Positions 51,882-60,404 of a stretch of 64,000 nucleotides of DNA are shown here, in pieces. The stretch comes from Paenibacillus sp. MMS18-CY102 (lineage in GTDB: Bacteria; Bacillota; Bacilli; Paenibacillales; Paenibacillaceae), in the NCBI RefSeq assembly GCF_009789195.1, contig NZ_WSTC01000016.1, positions 62,001-126,000 of the forward strand, read 5' to 3'. Every line of letters begins with the position of its first letter. The first letter of the stretch is position 1. The notes below the pieces were generated by a model. That model was given only the letters and a program-made list of their open reading frames with translations. It ran no database searches and was not told the DNA's origin. The translations under genes were made by a program, and so were the position numbers.

Positions 51882-51948
51882 GCCTTCAACAGAACAAGAA
51901 GATGAGGGATATGCTATAGCTACATAAAGAAAACGAGGAGAACGCAGG

Positions 51949-52512
51949 GTGGAAACGAACCGTTGCAGCATTAAGACAACGAATAGGGACGACTATTACG
52001 ATATTATCAAATTATATGATGATGCTAAAGTATGGGATTTTCTAGGCGGGAAAAGAAGCAGAGAACAAACCGAAAGCAGAATTACAGAGTGGATAAATCC
52101 CCAAGAAAATTGCCATTACTGGACGGTCAGAGAAACAGTTTCAGGCGCATTCTTAGGATGTGTTTTTTTAACGCCACATCATGATGGAGAAGATATTCAA
52201 ATTTCGTATATGTTTTTATCCAGTATTTGGGGTAAAGGATTTGCATTCGAAGCGGTAAGCCAAGTATTGTGCCATTCCTTTGAAGATAAAGTGTACGATA
52301 AACTCATTGCCGAAGCACAATCCGCAAACGCTTCTTCATGTGCCTTATTAAAGAAACTTGGATTTTATGAAGAAAAGAGAGTTATTCGCTTTAATGCTGA
52401 GCAAGTCATTTATGTTCTGAACAAGGAGGGAGCCAATCATACGGTTTCGAAAAGCGATTCAATCGGACATACCGCAGTTAATTGCATTTCGCCGAATATT
52501 GTTAGGCCATGA
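51949..52512 (+). CDS. GNAT-family acetyltransferase (RimJ-like)
   Basis: A GTG start gives 187 residues. GNAT motif A is SYMFLSSIWGKGFAFEAVSQVL, and the N-A-S-S-C-A-L-L-K-K-L-G-F-Y-E-E motif follows. The family usually ends soon after VIYVLNKE (about residue 160). Here the frame runs on for about 27 residues across the ribosome site and first codons of the next gene, giving a 74-bp overlap; the tail (HTVSKSDSIGHTAV) is probably an artefact of a lost stop codon. Confidence 0.85.
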   Translation: METNRCSIKTTNRDDYYDIIKLYDDAKVWDFLGGKRSREQTESRITEWINPQENCHYWTVRETVSGAFLGCVFLTPHHDGEDIQISYMFLSSIWGKGFAFEAVSQVLCHSFEDKVYDKLIAEAQSANASSCALLKKLGFYEEKRVIRFNAEQVIYVLNKEGANHTVSKSDSIGHTAVNCISPNIVRP

Positions 52513-52876
52513 GGGCGACAGCAGTATGGATGAAACATTCAGAAGCTATTTTGAATCCTCATTATTAGACAAATCACTCGTGGTATGGGTTACTGAGGGC
52601 GATGGGGCAGTTGTATCATCCGTATGCTTTTGCATATGCCGGCTTGCGCCGCATTTCGACAATCCTTCAGGTTTGGTTGCATACATGGCTAATGTGTTCA
52701 CCATCCCAAGTTACCGTCGCCAAGGCATAGGATCCAAACTTATTAGTGAAGCAATGGGCGATTTGAAGGCACAAGGCATTAGAAAAATCCTGCTGCACTC
52801 ATCTGATATGGCTAGACCGATGTATGAAAGCCTTGGTTTTGTTGAAGGAAAGAGTTATATGACGATGAGAATATGA
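52439..52876 (+). CDS. GNAT-family acetyltransferase lacking a standard start codon
   Basis: The C-terminal part is unmistakable: YMANVFTIPSYRRQGIGSKLISEAM, then MARPMYESLGFVEGKSYMTMRI. The reading frame continues upstream of the first usable start (TTG 52499) with good GNAT sequence (IRFRKAIQSDIPQLIAFRRI). An AAGGAGGG site (52423-52430) stands 8 nt before an ATA at 52439, exactly where the start should be. Either ATA (or ATC) is used, or a former ATG has mutated and a truncated protein of 125 residues is made. Confidence 0.7.
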   Translation: MRFRKAIQSDIPQLIAFRRILLGHEGDSSMDETFRSYFESSLLDKSLVVWVTEGDGAVVSSVCFCICRLAPHFDNPSGLVAYMANVFTIPSYRRQGIGSKLISEAMGDLKAQGIRKILLHSSDMARPMYESLGFVEGKSYMTMRI

Positions 52877-52901
52877 TCAAGAACGATCGCCTTCTAATCA
52901 A

Positions 52902-52931
52902 CAAAGCCACTCCAACCCAGGAGGGGCTTTG
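52902..52931. terminator. Bidirectional terminator
   Basis: CAAAGCCACTCC (52902-52913) pairs with GGAGGGGCTTTG (52920-52931) with one mismatch and a 6-nt loop, between the convergent GNAT and substrate-binding-protein genes. Confidence 0.75.
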
Positions 52932-52961
52932 TCTTGTTCACCGCGAAGCGGGCACAATGGA

Positions 52962-53819
52962 TTAATCCGTTACGCCGCCTTCGATGACGATTTGGTCCGC
53001 TGTGGAGTCAGCAGGGAAGCTGTCTTTGAGCGTTGTATCATAAAGTTTATGGAAGTAGTTCTCGTCCTTTAATTTGCCCTTAATCAGATCGTTTACGTAA
53101 TCCAACAGCTCCTTATTGCCTTGTTTGACTGCACCGGCGATAAAGTCTTTGTTGCCCAGCTCTTTAATGCCAACGGTGTAGCCGGGATTTTTCTTAGCCC
53201 ATGATAACAGCAAGGTGTTATCCTGCGCGAATGCAACAGCCCTGTCCGTAATGAGTGCTTGATAGCCATCTGTAATGGCATCGATCTTGATCAATTTCAC
53301 ATCTGGATAGTTTTTAGTGAAGTAGGAATCGGCTGTTGTGCCCGTATTAACGGCCAGCGTTTTGCCTTTCAGGTCATCCGGTGAAGTGATTGGCGCGCCA
53401 TCCTTGGAAACGACTCCGAGGGACACTTTCTCATAAGGCAGTGTAAAGTCGACGCTTTGGGCTCGCTCCTCCGTAACTGTGAAATCGGCGAGCATTAAGT
53501 CAGCTTTGTCTGTTTGCAAATAGGGAATTCGGTCAGCTGGATTAACGACGACCCAAGTGATTTTATTCTCATCCCCCAGCAATTCCTTCGCGATTCGTTT
53601 CCCGAATTCGACATCGTAGCCTTTGAACGTTCCATCGACATCCTGGTAGCAGAAAGGAGCATCGTCGGCGAAAATGCCGATTCTAATCGTATCTGCCTTC
53701 TTTATTGCGGCAATTGACCCGGAATCAGCACTTTTCTCGTTATCGTTGCTGCTATTCGAGCAACCGATGAGTCCCCCTACTAACAACACCGTTAATACGC
53801 CAGCAATCAGCTTTCTCAT
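52962..53819 (-). CDS. Amino-acid ABC transporter substrate-binding lipoprotein
   Basis: The ATG at 53819, 9 nt after AAGGAG, gives 285 residues. Lipoprotein signal MRKLIAGVLTVLLVGGLIGC with lipobox LIGC, then a Ser/Asn linker. The SBP_bac_3 core has IRIGIFADDAPFCYQDVDG, GYDVEFGKRIAKEL, DLMLADFTVTEERAQSVDFTLPY and KGKTLAVNTGTTADSYF. It captures a polar amino acid or cystine-type ligand. It is last in the four-gene importer operon, with a terminator behind it. Confidence 0.93.
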   Translation of the reverse strand: MRKLIAGVLTVLLVGGLIGCSNSSNDNEKSADSGSIAAIKKADTIRIGIFADDAPFCYQDVDGTFKGYDVEFGKRIAKELLGDENKITWVVVNPADRIPYLQTDKADLMLADFTVTEERAQSVDFTLPYEKVSLGVVSKDGAPITSPDDLKGKTLAVNTGTTADSYFTKNYPDVKLIKIDAITDGYQALITDRAVAFAQDNTLLLSWAKKNPGYTVGIKELGNKDFIAGAVKQGNKELLDYVNDLIKGKLKDENYFHKLYDTTLKDSFPADSTADQIVIEGGVTD

Positions 53820-53866
53820 GTCCACTCTCTCCTTTTTGTCTTTGTATAATAAAATATTTGCATATT

Positions 53867-54619
53867 TTATTTCGCATGTAATTGTTCAATGGGAAGGCCC
53901 AAGAAGTGTCTAGCCTCCACCGTCTGCGGCGATTTGAAAAACTTGTTTGGCGCACTGGTTTCAATGATTTTTCCTTTTTCCATAAACACGATTTGATCGG
54001 CGACCTTCTCAGCGAATTCCATCTCATGCGTAACGATAATTAACGTCAAACCCTGATTGCTTAACGTTTTGATGACATCTAACACTTCCCGCACCATCTG
54101 TGGATCAAGTGCCGCAGTTACCTCATCGAACAAAATAATTTCCGGGTTCATGCATAGCGCTCTGCAGATGGCCACACGCTGTTTTTGCCCGCCGGATAGC
54201 TCTCTTGGAAAAGCGAACATTTTCTCGGACAAGCCCACTCGCTCCAGCAGCCTTGTTGCGTCTTCTGTTGCATCCTTCCTGCTTCGCTTCTCGACCTTCA
54301 TCGGGCCAAGAATAATGTTGTTCAACACATTCATGTGAGGGAAGAGCTCGTAGTTTTGAAAGACCATCCCGATCTTCTTCCTCACCCCCACCCAGTGCGC
54401 ATAATTGGAATCGGACTTCGTAATTCGTGCGCCGTGAAGGTGAATCTCGCCCGAGTCAATTTGCTCTAATCCGTTAATGCACCGCAATAGAGTGGACTTG
54501 CCACAGCCGGAGCGTCCCAGAATGGCGATGATTTCACCTTGCTTAACGGTCAGATTGATATCATCCAGTACGGCGCTTCCGTTAAACGACTTCTTGAGAT
54601 TGGTTATGGTTAGATGCAT
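53867..54619 (-). CDS. Amino-acid ABC transporter ATP-binding protein (GlnQ-like)
   Basis: The protein has 250 residues. Walker A GRSGCGKST, Q-loop FQNYELFPHMNVLNNI, signature LSGGQKQRVAICRAL, Walker B IILFDEVTAALDP and H-loop VTHEMEFAEKVAD. DEVTSALDP-type Walker B is standard for polar amino acid importers. The C-terminal NKFFKSPQTVEARHFL ending is typical. It lies between the permeases and the binding protein in one operon. Confidence 0.95.
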   Translation of the reverse strand: MHLTITNLKKSFNGSAVLDDINLTVKQGEIIAILGRSGCGKSTLLRCINGLEQIDSGEIHLHGARITKSDSNYAHWVGVRKKIGMVFQNYELFPHMNVLNNIILGPMKVEKRSRKDATEDATRLLERVGLSEKMFAFPRELSGGQKQRVAICRALCMNPEIILFDEVTAALDPQMVREVLDVIKTLSNQGLTLIIVTHEMEFAEKVADQIVFMEKGKIIETSAPNKFFKSPQTVEARHFLGLPIEQLHAK

Positions 54620-54631
54620 AGGGGCTCCTTT

Positions 54632-55324
54632 CTATGTAGCGGCTGTTAGGGATGAGATTTTCTTCTCGATGAACCGGGACAGTACAGATAACGGGAAGCA
54701 GATGATGAAGTACAAGATGAGCAGTAACAGGTACATGGTGAAAGGAATCATGCTGGTGGGGTTATTGTAGTAGGTGACTTGAATAATGCTCTGGGCGACC
54801 TTGAGCATTTCTTGAACGCCGATAAGCGACACTAGGCTGGTTGTTTTAATAAGGCGAGTGGCTAGATTGACGATGGACGGGGTCGTTCGAATGACGATCT
54901 GCGGCAGCAGGACGTGCATGTACATTTGCCTTCGGGTCAGCCCGATCGCCATGCTTGTTTCGAATTGATGGCGGGGCAGGCTGGCCATAAAGCTTCGAAC
55001 CAAATCCCCCATTTCAAAGGAACCCCATAAGGAAAAGACAATAATAGCGATGTAGTAGCCGTCCGTCGGCGCATGGAACAGATAGGCGATGCCATAAAAC
55101 AGGATGAACAGCCAGATTAGCGGGTGAATTAGCCGGAAGGCGTCCAGCAGGATTCTTAGGGTGAAGGTTAACCATTTATTTTTTAAACTCATGAATACAC
55201 CGATTGCGAACCCAAAGGGCACCGATAAGAGAAAAGAGATGCCAGCAATCTGTATCGTAAGCCCAAAACCGTCCAGAAGCCTCGGAAAAGCTTGAACGAT
55301 CGTATCAACGCCCAAACTCTGCAT
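54632..55324 (-). CDS. Amino-acid ABC transporter permease (HisM-like), second
   Basis: The start at 55324 follows AGGAAG inside the upstream permease gene (20 bp overlap). About 230 residues with five hydrophobic helices. The family segment SFMASLPRHQFETSMAIGLTRRQMYMHVLLPQ is the EAA-type loop (E-x-x-x-A-x-G-x-x-x-x-x-x-x-x-x-L-P). It forms a heterodimer with the other permease. Confidence 0.93.
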   Translation of the reverse strand: MQSLGVDTIVQAFPRLLDGFGLTIQIAGISFLLSVPFGFAIGVFMSLKNKWLTFTLRILLDAFRLIHPLIWLFILFYGIAYLFHAPTDGYYIAIIVFSLWGSFEMGDLVRSFMASLPRHQFETSMAIGLTRRQMYMHVLLPQIVIRTTPSIVNLATRLIKTTSLVSLIGVQEMLKVAQSIIQVTYYNNPTSMIPFTMYLLLLILYFIICFPLSVLSRFIEKKISSLTAAT

Positions 55325-55967
55325 ACCGTATCTTCCTTTCTGCAAGGGAAAATAAATAAGACATAGGCAGTAATAGGGCTAGATAGCTAATCACGGTCAA
55401 GGCGACAACCGGAAGAGTCAAATCCGCTCTTAAACTTATGATGGCATAAGCCTGGTACACGATTTCAGGCAACAAAATGATTTTCATAGCGGACACTTCT
55501 TTGGTTAGAAAAATGGAATTGTTGTTAATGGCAGCAACGGATGTGGATATCGCCTGGGGAATAATGAGGCAGATAATCATGTTGAATTTGGACAGCCCCA
55601 TTGCCTTGGCAAGATCAAGCTGATTGCTGGATATGGATTTAACGCCCGAATAGATCGCCTCGCTCATATAGGCGCCGCCTAATAGCGATAGCACGAGAAT
55701 GGAACAGGTGTAGCTGTCAAACTGCATTGAGATTTTGGGAAGCCCATAGAAAATAAAATAAGCTTGAATAATGGAAGGCGTATTTCTAAAAAATTCGATG
55801 TAAGCATGGATGATGGGTTTCAGGATGGGCACTTTGTAGAATAAGGCGATGCTAGAGAGCAGCCCTATCGTGAAAGCAAAGATGATGGAGATCAGAGCGA
55901 CCATTGCGGTTACTGCGGATGCTTTGGCGAAAATAGCAATCAAATCAATAATGGAGTAATCGTCCAT
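55305..55967 (-). CDS. Amino-acid ABC transporter permease (HisQ-like), first
   Basis: The protein has 220 residues and is the first gene of the importer operon. Membrane helices with FRNTPSIIQAYFIFYGLP (typical R-x-T-P) and the EAA loop SISSNQLDLAKAMGLSKFNMIICLIIPQA. A GAGGGG site precedes the ATG. No metabolite riboswitch was recognised in the 266 bp upstream, which also contain the promoter of the XRE-IrrE-Fic module. Confidence 0.93.
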   Translation of the reverse strand: MDDYSIIDLIAIFAKASAVTAMVALISIIFAFTIGLLSSIALFYKVPILKPIIHAYIEFFRNTPSIIQAYFIFYGLPKISMQFDSYTCSILVLSLLGGAYMSEAIYSGVKSISSNQLDLAKAMGLSKFNMIICLIIPQAISTSVAAINNNSIFLTKEVSAMKIILLPEIVYQAYAIISLRADLTLPVVALTVISYLALLLPMSYLFSLAERKIRYAEFGR

Positions 55968-56233
55968 GGGGGTCCCCTCGCCTTCATCGTTTGAACCCGA
56001 GTTACATTCAATTCATTCTATTCTTATGGGGTTTGTTGTCATTAACAATAAGGGTAAATTTTCAAGTTGTCAAACATTAATGTGAGCCCTGAGTTATATC
56101 GTGTTTTCTGCGAAGAGGATGAGCACAAAGTCGTAGATGGTTGATAACAGTTCAAAATTAGGCATAAAATGTATATTGCGGATATGTGGGGATAGGATAT
56201 AATTAGTAAGTAGTATGAAAGGGGAGAGAACGT

Positions 56234-56560
56234 ATGGATAAGTTCAATTCTGTACGTGCTGCTAAATGTCGTGAAGATCTTAATCTTACCCTCAGTTATA
56301 TAGCTAACCAACTTAGTATCTCTATTAAAGAATTATCTGAAATTGAATCAGGTAACCTGTTACCGAGTGGTGATACTATTGAACAAATGGTTAAAATATA
56401 TGGGTGTTCAAAACAACATTTGATCTCAGACACGTTAGAGCCACAGGCAGTCATTTTGGCAAGAAACGGGGAAAAACTGTCAAAGTTTGATCAAGACCAA
56501 GTTTTTGGGTTCCTGGCTTTCCAAAGAGAAATATCTAAACAAATTCATAATGAGCATTGA
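56234..56560 (+). CDS. XRE-family regulator of the IrrE-Fic module
   Basis: The protein has 108 residues after a GGGGAGAG site. The HTH is VRAAKCREDLNLTLSYIANQLSISIKELSEIESGNLLPSGDTIEQMVKIYGCS. The C-terminal 40 residues (ILARNGEKLSKFDQDQVFGFLAFQREIS) are typical of the XRE partners of ImmA/IrrE peptidases and offer a possible cleavage substrate region. It overlaps the next gene by 11 bp. The AT-rich sequence differs from the genes to its left. By analogy with ImmR-ImmA and XRE-IrrE pairs it is probably a repressor inactivated by its peptidase. Confidence 0.9.
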   Translation: MDKFNSVRAAKCREDLNLTLSYIANQLSISIKELSEIESGNLLPSGDTIEQMVKIYGCSKQHLISDTLEPQAVILARNGEKLSKFDQDQVFGFLAFQREISKQIHNEH

Positions 56561-57932
56561 TTTAAATAATCTCAGGGATATCAGTCAAAAGTGTTCTGCC
56601 AGGGAACTAGCTGATATTGTTCTTGAGATTTATTTTTCTTCCAAAGAAATAAGCTTTCCTATTGATATTTTTAAAATGCTAACTGACTTTGGGATATATT
56701 ATCAATTCCTGCCATTTGATGGTTTGGAAGGAGTTTATTCACCTGAAGCTGGGAGTCTTGTAGCGACAGTTGGTATTAACTCTAAAAGACCTTATGAAAG
56801 ACAACGGTTCACCGCTGCCCACGAGTTATGCCATCACATTAAGGACTATTCTGTTAGAGTTAGTCCTACGGACAGTAAGGACCCTATCGAAAGATATGCG
56901 GATGAATTTGCAGGAAGTTTACTCGCCCCTGAAAGGCATATATTAGAACTTTCCGAAAGTTTTGAAAACAGCGAAGGCTACCTTGAGGATGACGATGTTC
57001 TCAGAATTAGCTTAGTATTTGGCGTTAGTTTCATGAGTTTATACTGGAGATTTATTAACTTAAAGAAAATTAAAAATTTACCAAGTAAAAAATTCTTTAC
57101 GAAATATCAGGCATTCAAAAAAGTAGAGAGCTTAGGATTGAATAGATTAGACAGGGTCTTTTTAAGGAATATCATAAACTCTTATTCTTATGTTCCCCTC
57201 ATAGATACAAATCCCGATTGGTACAAGCTTAAAAATCATTTGATTTATAACGATGGCAGAATTGAAGGACTTGATCTTGATTTAAATACTGTTTCGGAAA
57301 TATGTACTGATTTGAGGATACATAAGCGAGAAAGTAAATATTTTAATGAATACAAGGATAACAAGAATATAATTGAAACAGTGGGTCATTATTTTGTTTG
57401 TAATCAAATATTTAGAGCACAGATAGCCCCTAACAGGTATGAATTGAAGGAACTGCATAGGCTTCTTTTTAAGCTTTCTCCTAATCCTGACGTTGCAGGG
57501 GAATTTAGAAGAATAGACAATGAGATTACTGGAGCTCAAATTCAAACGGTTTATTTTGGTAATATTGAACAAGAGCTATATTTCTTAGATAAAGAAATTG
57601 ATGCATTAATGCAGCAAATCGATCAGTTAAGTTATTCTGATGTCTTAGAAAGAGCAGTAGTTATTCATCATAGGCTAACTCAAATCCATCCGTTTACAGA
57701 TGGGAATGGAAGACTCTCTCGATCTGTGATGAATTGGATTCTAAAGATGAAGAATCTCCCTCCAATTTATGTTGAGGTTTCAAAAAAACAGGACTATTTA
57801 TCACTTTTGCAGGATTCGGATAATGGAGATACTTCTGGTTTGGTGAATTTCTTCTTGGAGATTTTGCTAAAGAATATGGTAACTAGTAACGCTAATTTAA
57901 GTAAGATTGAAAATGATGAGGCTGTTGGCTAA
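56550..57932 (+). CDS. ImmA/IrrE metallopeptidase-Fic domain fusion protein
   Basis: The ATG at 56550 overlaps the XRE stop; an upstream in-frame start lies inside that gene. The protein has 460 residues. ImmA/IrrE (M78) domain at about 35-175: zinc motif AAHELCHH with H91-E92-x-x-H95, and the downstream ligand stretch ERYADEFAGSLLAPE. A helical linker is followed by a Fic domain (about 290-455) with the complete catalytic motif HPFTDGNGRLSR from H380, the flap region AGEFRRIDNEITGAQ and the preceding helix SYSDVLERAVVIHHRLTQI. Fic enzymes AMPylate or otherwise modify proteins. No clear (S/T)xxxE(G/N) inhibitory helix was found. A terminator follows at once. It suggests a toxin or regulatory enzyme gated by a protease. 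Confidence 0.9.
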   Translation: MSIDLNNLRDISQKCSARELADIVLEIYFSSKEISFPIDIFKMLTDFGIYYQFLPFDGLEGVYSPEAGSLVATVGINSKRPYERQRFTAAHELCHHIKDYSVRVSPTDSKDPIERYADEFAGSLLAPERHILELSESFENSEGYLEDDDVLRISLVFGVSFMSLYWRFINLKKIKNLPSKKFFTKYQAFKKVESLGLNRLDRVFLRNIINSYSYVPLIDTNPDWYKLKNHLIYNDGRIEGLDLDLNTVSEICTDLRIHKRESKYFNEYKDNKNIIETVGHYFVCNQIFRAQIAPNRYELKELHRLLFKLSPNPDVAGEFRRIDNEITGAQIQTVYFGNIEQELYFLDKEIDALMQQIDQLSYSDVLERAVVIHHRLTQIHPFTDGNGRLSRSVMNWILKMKNLPPIYVEVSKKQDYLSLLQDSDNGDTSGLVNFFLEILLKNMVTSNANLSKIENDEAVG

Positions 57933-57948
57933 TTACCAACAGCCTTTT
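57919..57948 (+). terminator. Terminator overlapping the end of the IrrE-Fic gene
   Basis: AGGCTGTTGG (57919-57928) pairs perfectly with CCAACAGCCT (57936-57945) and is followed by TTT. The stop codon TAA lies in the loop. The 200 bp beyond contain no recognised gene, only the promoter area of the YciI gene. Confidence 0.85.
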
Positions 57949-58149
57949 GCTCTAACATAGATTCGATGTGAGTCTTGCCATAAGAAGGCTTGGCGATGTG
58001 TTTATTATATTTTACTGGTATACCAGGTTTATTTTTGAGAATGTACAAACATGATAAAGTTTGTTATATGCGCCTTGCATTTCAAAAGGAATTTTAGGAA
58101 TAATTAGGGTGGGCTACAAATTTACTAAGGGCAATGGAGGTTTCTCATA

Positions 58150-58476
58150 ATGTCGGATAACACCGCAGGCGGCAATCCGGGAAAAATTCACTTCATGTTA
58201 TGGTCTACGCCACCAAGGGCAACCTTTTCTGAGGATATGACCGCAGAAGAACGGAATATTATGTATCGGCACATCGCCTATTGGACCGAGAGGCAGAGCC
58301 AGGGGATTGCGCTAATTTTCGGGCCGGTTCGAAAACCGAACGATCCGCATGGGCTTGCTGTTATTGAGGTGGAGAGCGCAGATCAAGTCCCGCAACTTAT
58401 TGCAGAGGATCCGGCCGTTATTGCGGGAATCATGGCGACGGACTTTTATCCGATGATGGCGGTATTGCCGAAGTAA
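58150..58476 (+). CDS. YciI-family protein
   Basis: The protein has 108 residues after a GGAGG site. KIHFMLWSTPPRATF, HIAYWTERQSQGIALIFGPV (with the conserved His) and the D-P-H-G-L-A-V-IEVESADQVPQLIAEDPAV-x-A-G-I segment match the YciI/DGPF ferredoxin-like fold. The family comprises putative small enzymes of unknown reaction. Monocistronic, ending at a terminator shared with the convergent toroid gene. Confidence 0.88.
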   Translation: MSDNTAGGNPGKIHFMLWSTPPRATFSEDMTAEERNIMYRHIAYWTERQSQGIALIFGPVRKPNDPHGLAVIEVESADQVPQLIAEDPAVIAGIMATDFYPMMAVLPK

Positions 58477-58511
58477 CGGGGATTGCTGAACAACGTTATA
58501 TGACAAAAAAT

Positions 58512-58537
58512 AAGCCATCCTGTGAGGGATGGCTTTA
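58512..58537. terminator. Terminator after the YciI gene
   Basis: AAGCCATCC (58512-58520) and GGATGGCTT (58527-58535) form a perfect 9-bp stem with a 6-nt loop followed by TAA and preceded by AAAAAATAA, so it may act in both directions. Confidence 0.8.
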
Positions 58538-58618
58538 ATGCGTTTTTTAAACTGCTCCCTTTTTAAAATGGCGGAAGCCGTCATGCCATGCAGTAATGAT
58601 AGTACTCGTGTTCATATT

Positions 58619-59521
58619 TTACATTTCTATATAATCATGCTGACGCAATATATTAAGGTAATCGAGGGTCAACCAACCTTGCCATTCAACTTTAGCATGT
58701 TGCCATGCATCTTCAAATTGCCCCCATGCCCAGGCAGGATTCCAGCAACCATCTTCTGTTTGTTTTGCAACAAGGTAATCAAGGTTAGCGGTTAGAGCTT
58801 CTTTAAACATTTTGTAATACGGAGAATTAGGGGATTGAACAACTTGTATTGGTTGTAGGCAGTAGTTCTGCCATAAATCTGGCTGAATAGTAACGCATTT
58901 TTGAACCATTATGGCTATTTTTTCTGATAGGCGTTCCTTCAAGCTTAATGGCAAGCGTTCCACCATTGTTAAGAAACACAACAATTCGTGGAATTCCGGT
59001 TCATGCAGGTCATCTATATAATTCAGTATGTGTGTTGTAAGTTCATTTAACATATCTGAAGATACAAGACCCCTGAATTCATGAAGGTATCCTATAATTT
59101 CTGCATTAGGGTTTCCTGTAAAGGGACGTGATTCGTTATAATTCCACCAAGGCGCTCTTGGAGCTGTTTCGACTTCTTTGGGAACAATTTCCCAGTAATA
59201 GGAATCCAATTTTTTGGCTGAACGAAGTAAATAGGAAACGGCCTGTTTTACCATATCGGTGTTTTCGTCTGCATGAATTCTAGAAAGGTATTGCAATGCA
59301 ACGGTTGTGCCTAGGGCAGACGATTCGTTACATCGAAAATCAGGCTCTATGGCATTTCCAAAGCCGCCATCACTATTTTGATACGCTCTTAGTTCAGCCA
59401 GTACGCTTTCCTTACTGCCGTTTTCAAATTCGAACTCAAACATGGCCCGATCAAGTTTCCTTGATTTATCCATAATGAAGTTTTTTGCTTTATTAAATTG
59501 GCTTCTTGAAAGTTTAGGCAT
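58619..59521 (-). CDS. Prenyltransferase/squalene-cyclase-like alpha-toroid protein, copy 1
   Basis: The protein has 300 residues after an AGGGGGA site. It has the QW-like repeat start ELRAYQNSDGGFGNAIEPDFRCNESS and another C-terminal KQTEDGCWNPAWAWG, the G-G-F/W turns seen in terpenoid cyclase and prenyltransferase toroids. There is no catalytic DxDD cyclase motif and no zinc site of prenyltransferases. It resembles uncharacterised Bacillota proteins of about 290 residues. It is a tandem paralogue of the next gene, 25 bp apart. Its function is unknown; a binding toroid is more likely than cyclase chemistry. Confidence 0.75.
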   Translation of the reverse strand: MPKLSRSQFNKAKNFIMDKSRKLDRAMFEFEFENGSKESVLAELRAYQNSDGGFGNAIEPDFRCNESSALGTTVALQYLSRIHADENTDMVKQAVSYLLRSAKKLDSYYWEIVPKEVETAPRAPWWNYNESRPFTGNPNAEIIGYLHEFRGLVSSDMLNELTTHILNYIDDLHEPEFHELLCFLTMVERLPLSLKERLSEKIAIMVQKCVTIQPDLWQNYCLQPIQVVQSPNSPYYKMFKEALTANLDYLVAKQTEDGCWNPAWAWGQFEDAWQHAKVEWQGWLTLDYLNILRQHDYIEM

Positions 59522-59546
59522 TTGGTATCCCCCTATTCATATCTTG

Positions 59547-60404
59547 CTAAACTTCAAGCATGTTATAGTCGCGCAGAGCCCTTAACACGTCTAGTGTCAG
59601 GATGCTTCTCCATGCTTTGGTATCCTCTTCAGAAGCATTCCAATGTAAAGGAATGAAGCCTTCGTTTGTCAAATTTCTTATTTCATAGTCTAGGCTTCGA
59701 ATAACATCCCGTTTTATGAGGCCTGAAACCGGACTGCTGGGAGATTTGGCAAACCAGTAAGGTTTGATACACCAATTCGGCCATTTGCTCTCGTCGGCTT
59801 CTATAACTTTGGGGACATCTTCATACAATTTTTGAAGGATAACTTTTTTTAGTGGGTCGGGTACAATATCGGCTAATCTCATATAGCATAACAAAACGAA
59901 TGGATCCATTGGGCGCGTAACGGCACTTAAATTCTTTTCTGCCAGATCCAATGCTTTTTGTAAAAACGACGCCGGAACCCATTGCCTGTATTTATATAAA
60001 TATCCGACAAGCTCAGCACTTGGGTTTCCCCACCCTTGAATGAGGTTGTCACCTTCGTGCAACCAGTCTGATGCTGGCTGCCACATTTCAAGACTAGTAT
60101 TAAAGGATGTAATGATGTAGTTGATTCCATCCCTGACCATTGAAGAATCGGGAGATGCATCTAGCGCAATAAGATGTTGAAATGCCACACTGGTTCCGAT
60201 AGGTGAAGATTCGTTGCGGGGCCCTTCACCCGTATTTTGAAATCCTCCATCGAGGTTTTGGTGATTCCTTAATACGTCTAATACTGATTCTCTTGAGCCG
60301 TTTTCAAAATGGTACATAAAAAGTTTTTGGTCAAGCTCTCGACCTTGATCCATAATAAACTCTCGTGCTTTGTTAAATTGTGCAGTTGATCGTTTTGAAA
60401 TCAT
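59547..60404 (-). CDS. Prenyltransferase/squalene-cyclase-like alpha-toroid protein, copy 2
   Basis: The start at 60404 (MISKRSTAQFNKAREF) follows GGAGGACGCCTG; the open frame runs 80 codons further up but without a ribosome site and with atypical composition. About 285 residues. It shares with copy 1 the opening Q-F-N-K-A-(K/R)-x-F-I-M-D, the NHQNLDGGFQNTGEGPRNESS segment and a C-terminal L-T-L-D-x-L-x-x-L-R. Adjacent tandem duplication is evident. The same caveat on function applies. Confidence 0.75.
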   Translation of the reverse strand: MISKRSTAQFNKAREFIMDQGRELDQKLFMYHFENGSRESVLDVLRNHQNLDGGFQNTGEGPRNESSPIGTSVAFQHLIALDASPDSSMVRDGINYIITSFNTSLEMWQPASDWLHEGDNLIQGWGNPSAELVGYLYKYRQWVPASFLQKALDLAEKNLSAVTRPMDPFVLLCYMRLADIVPDPLKKVILQKLYEDVPKVIEADESKWPNWCIKPYWFAKSPSSPVSGLIKRDVIRSLDYEIRNLTNEGFIPLHWNASEEDTKAWRSILTLDVLRALRDYNMLEV

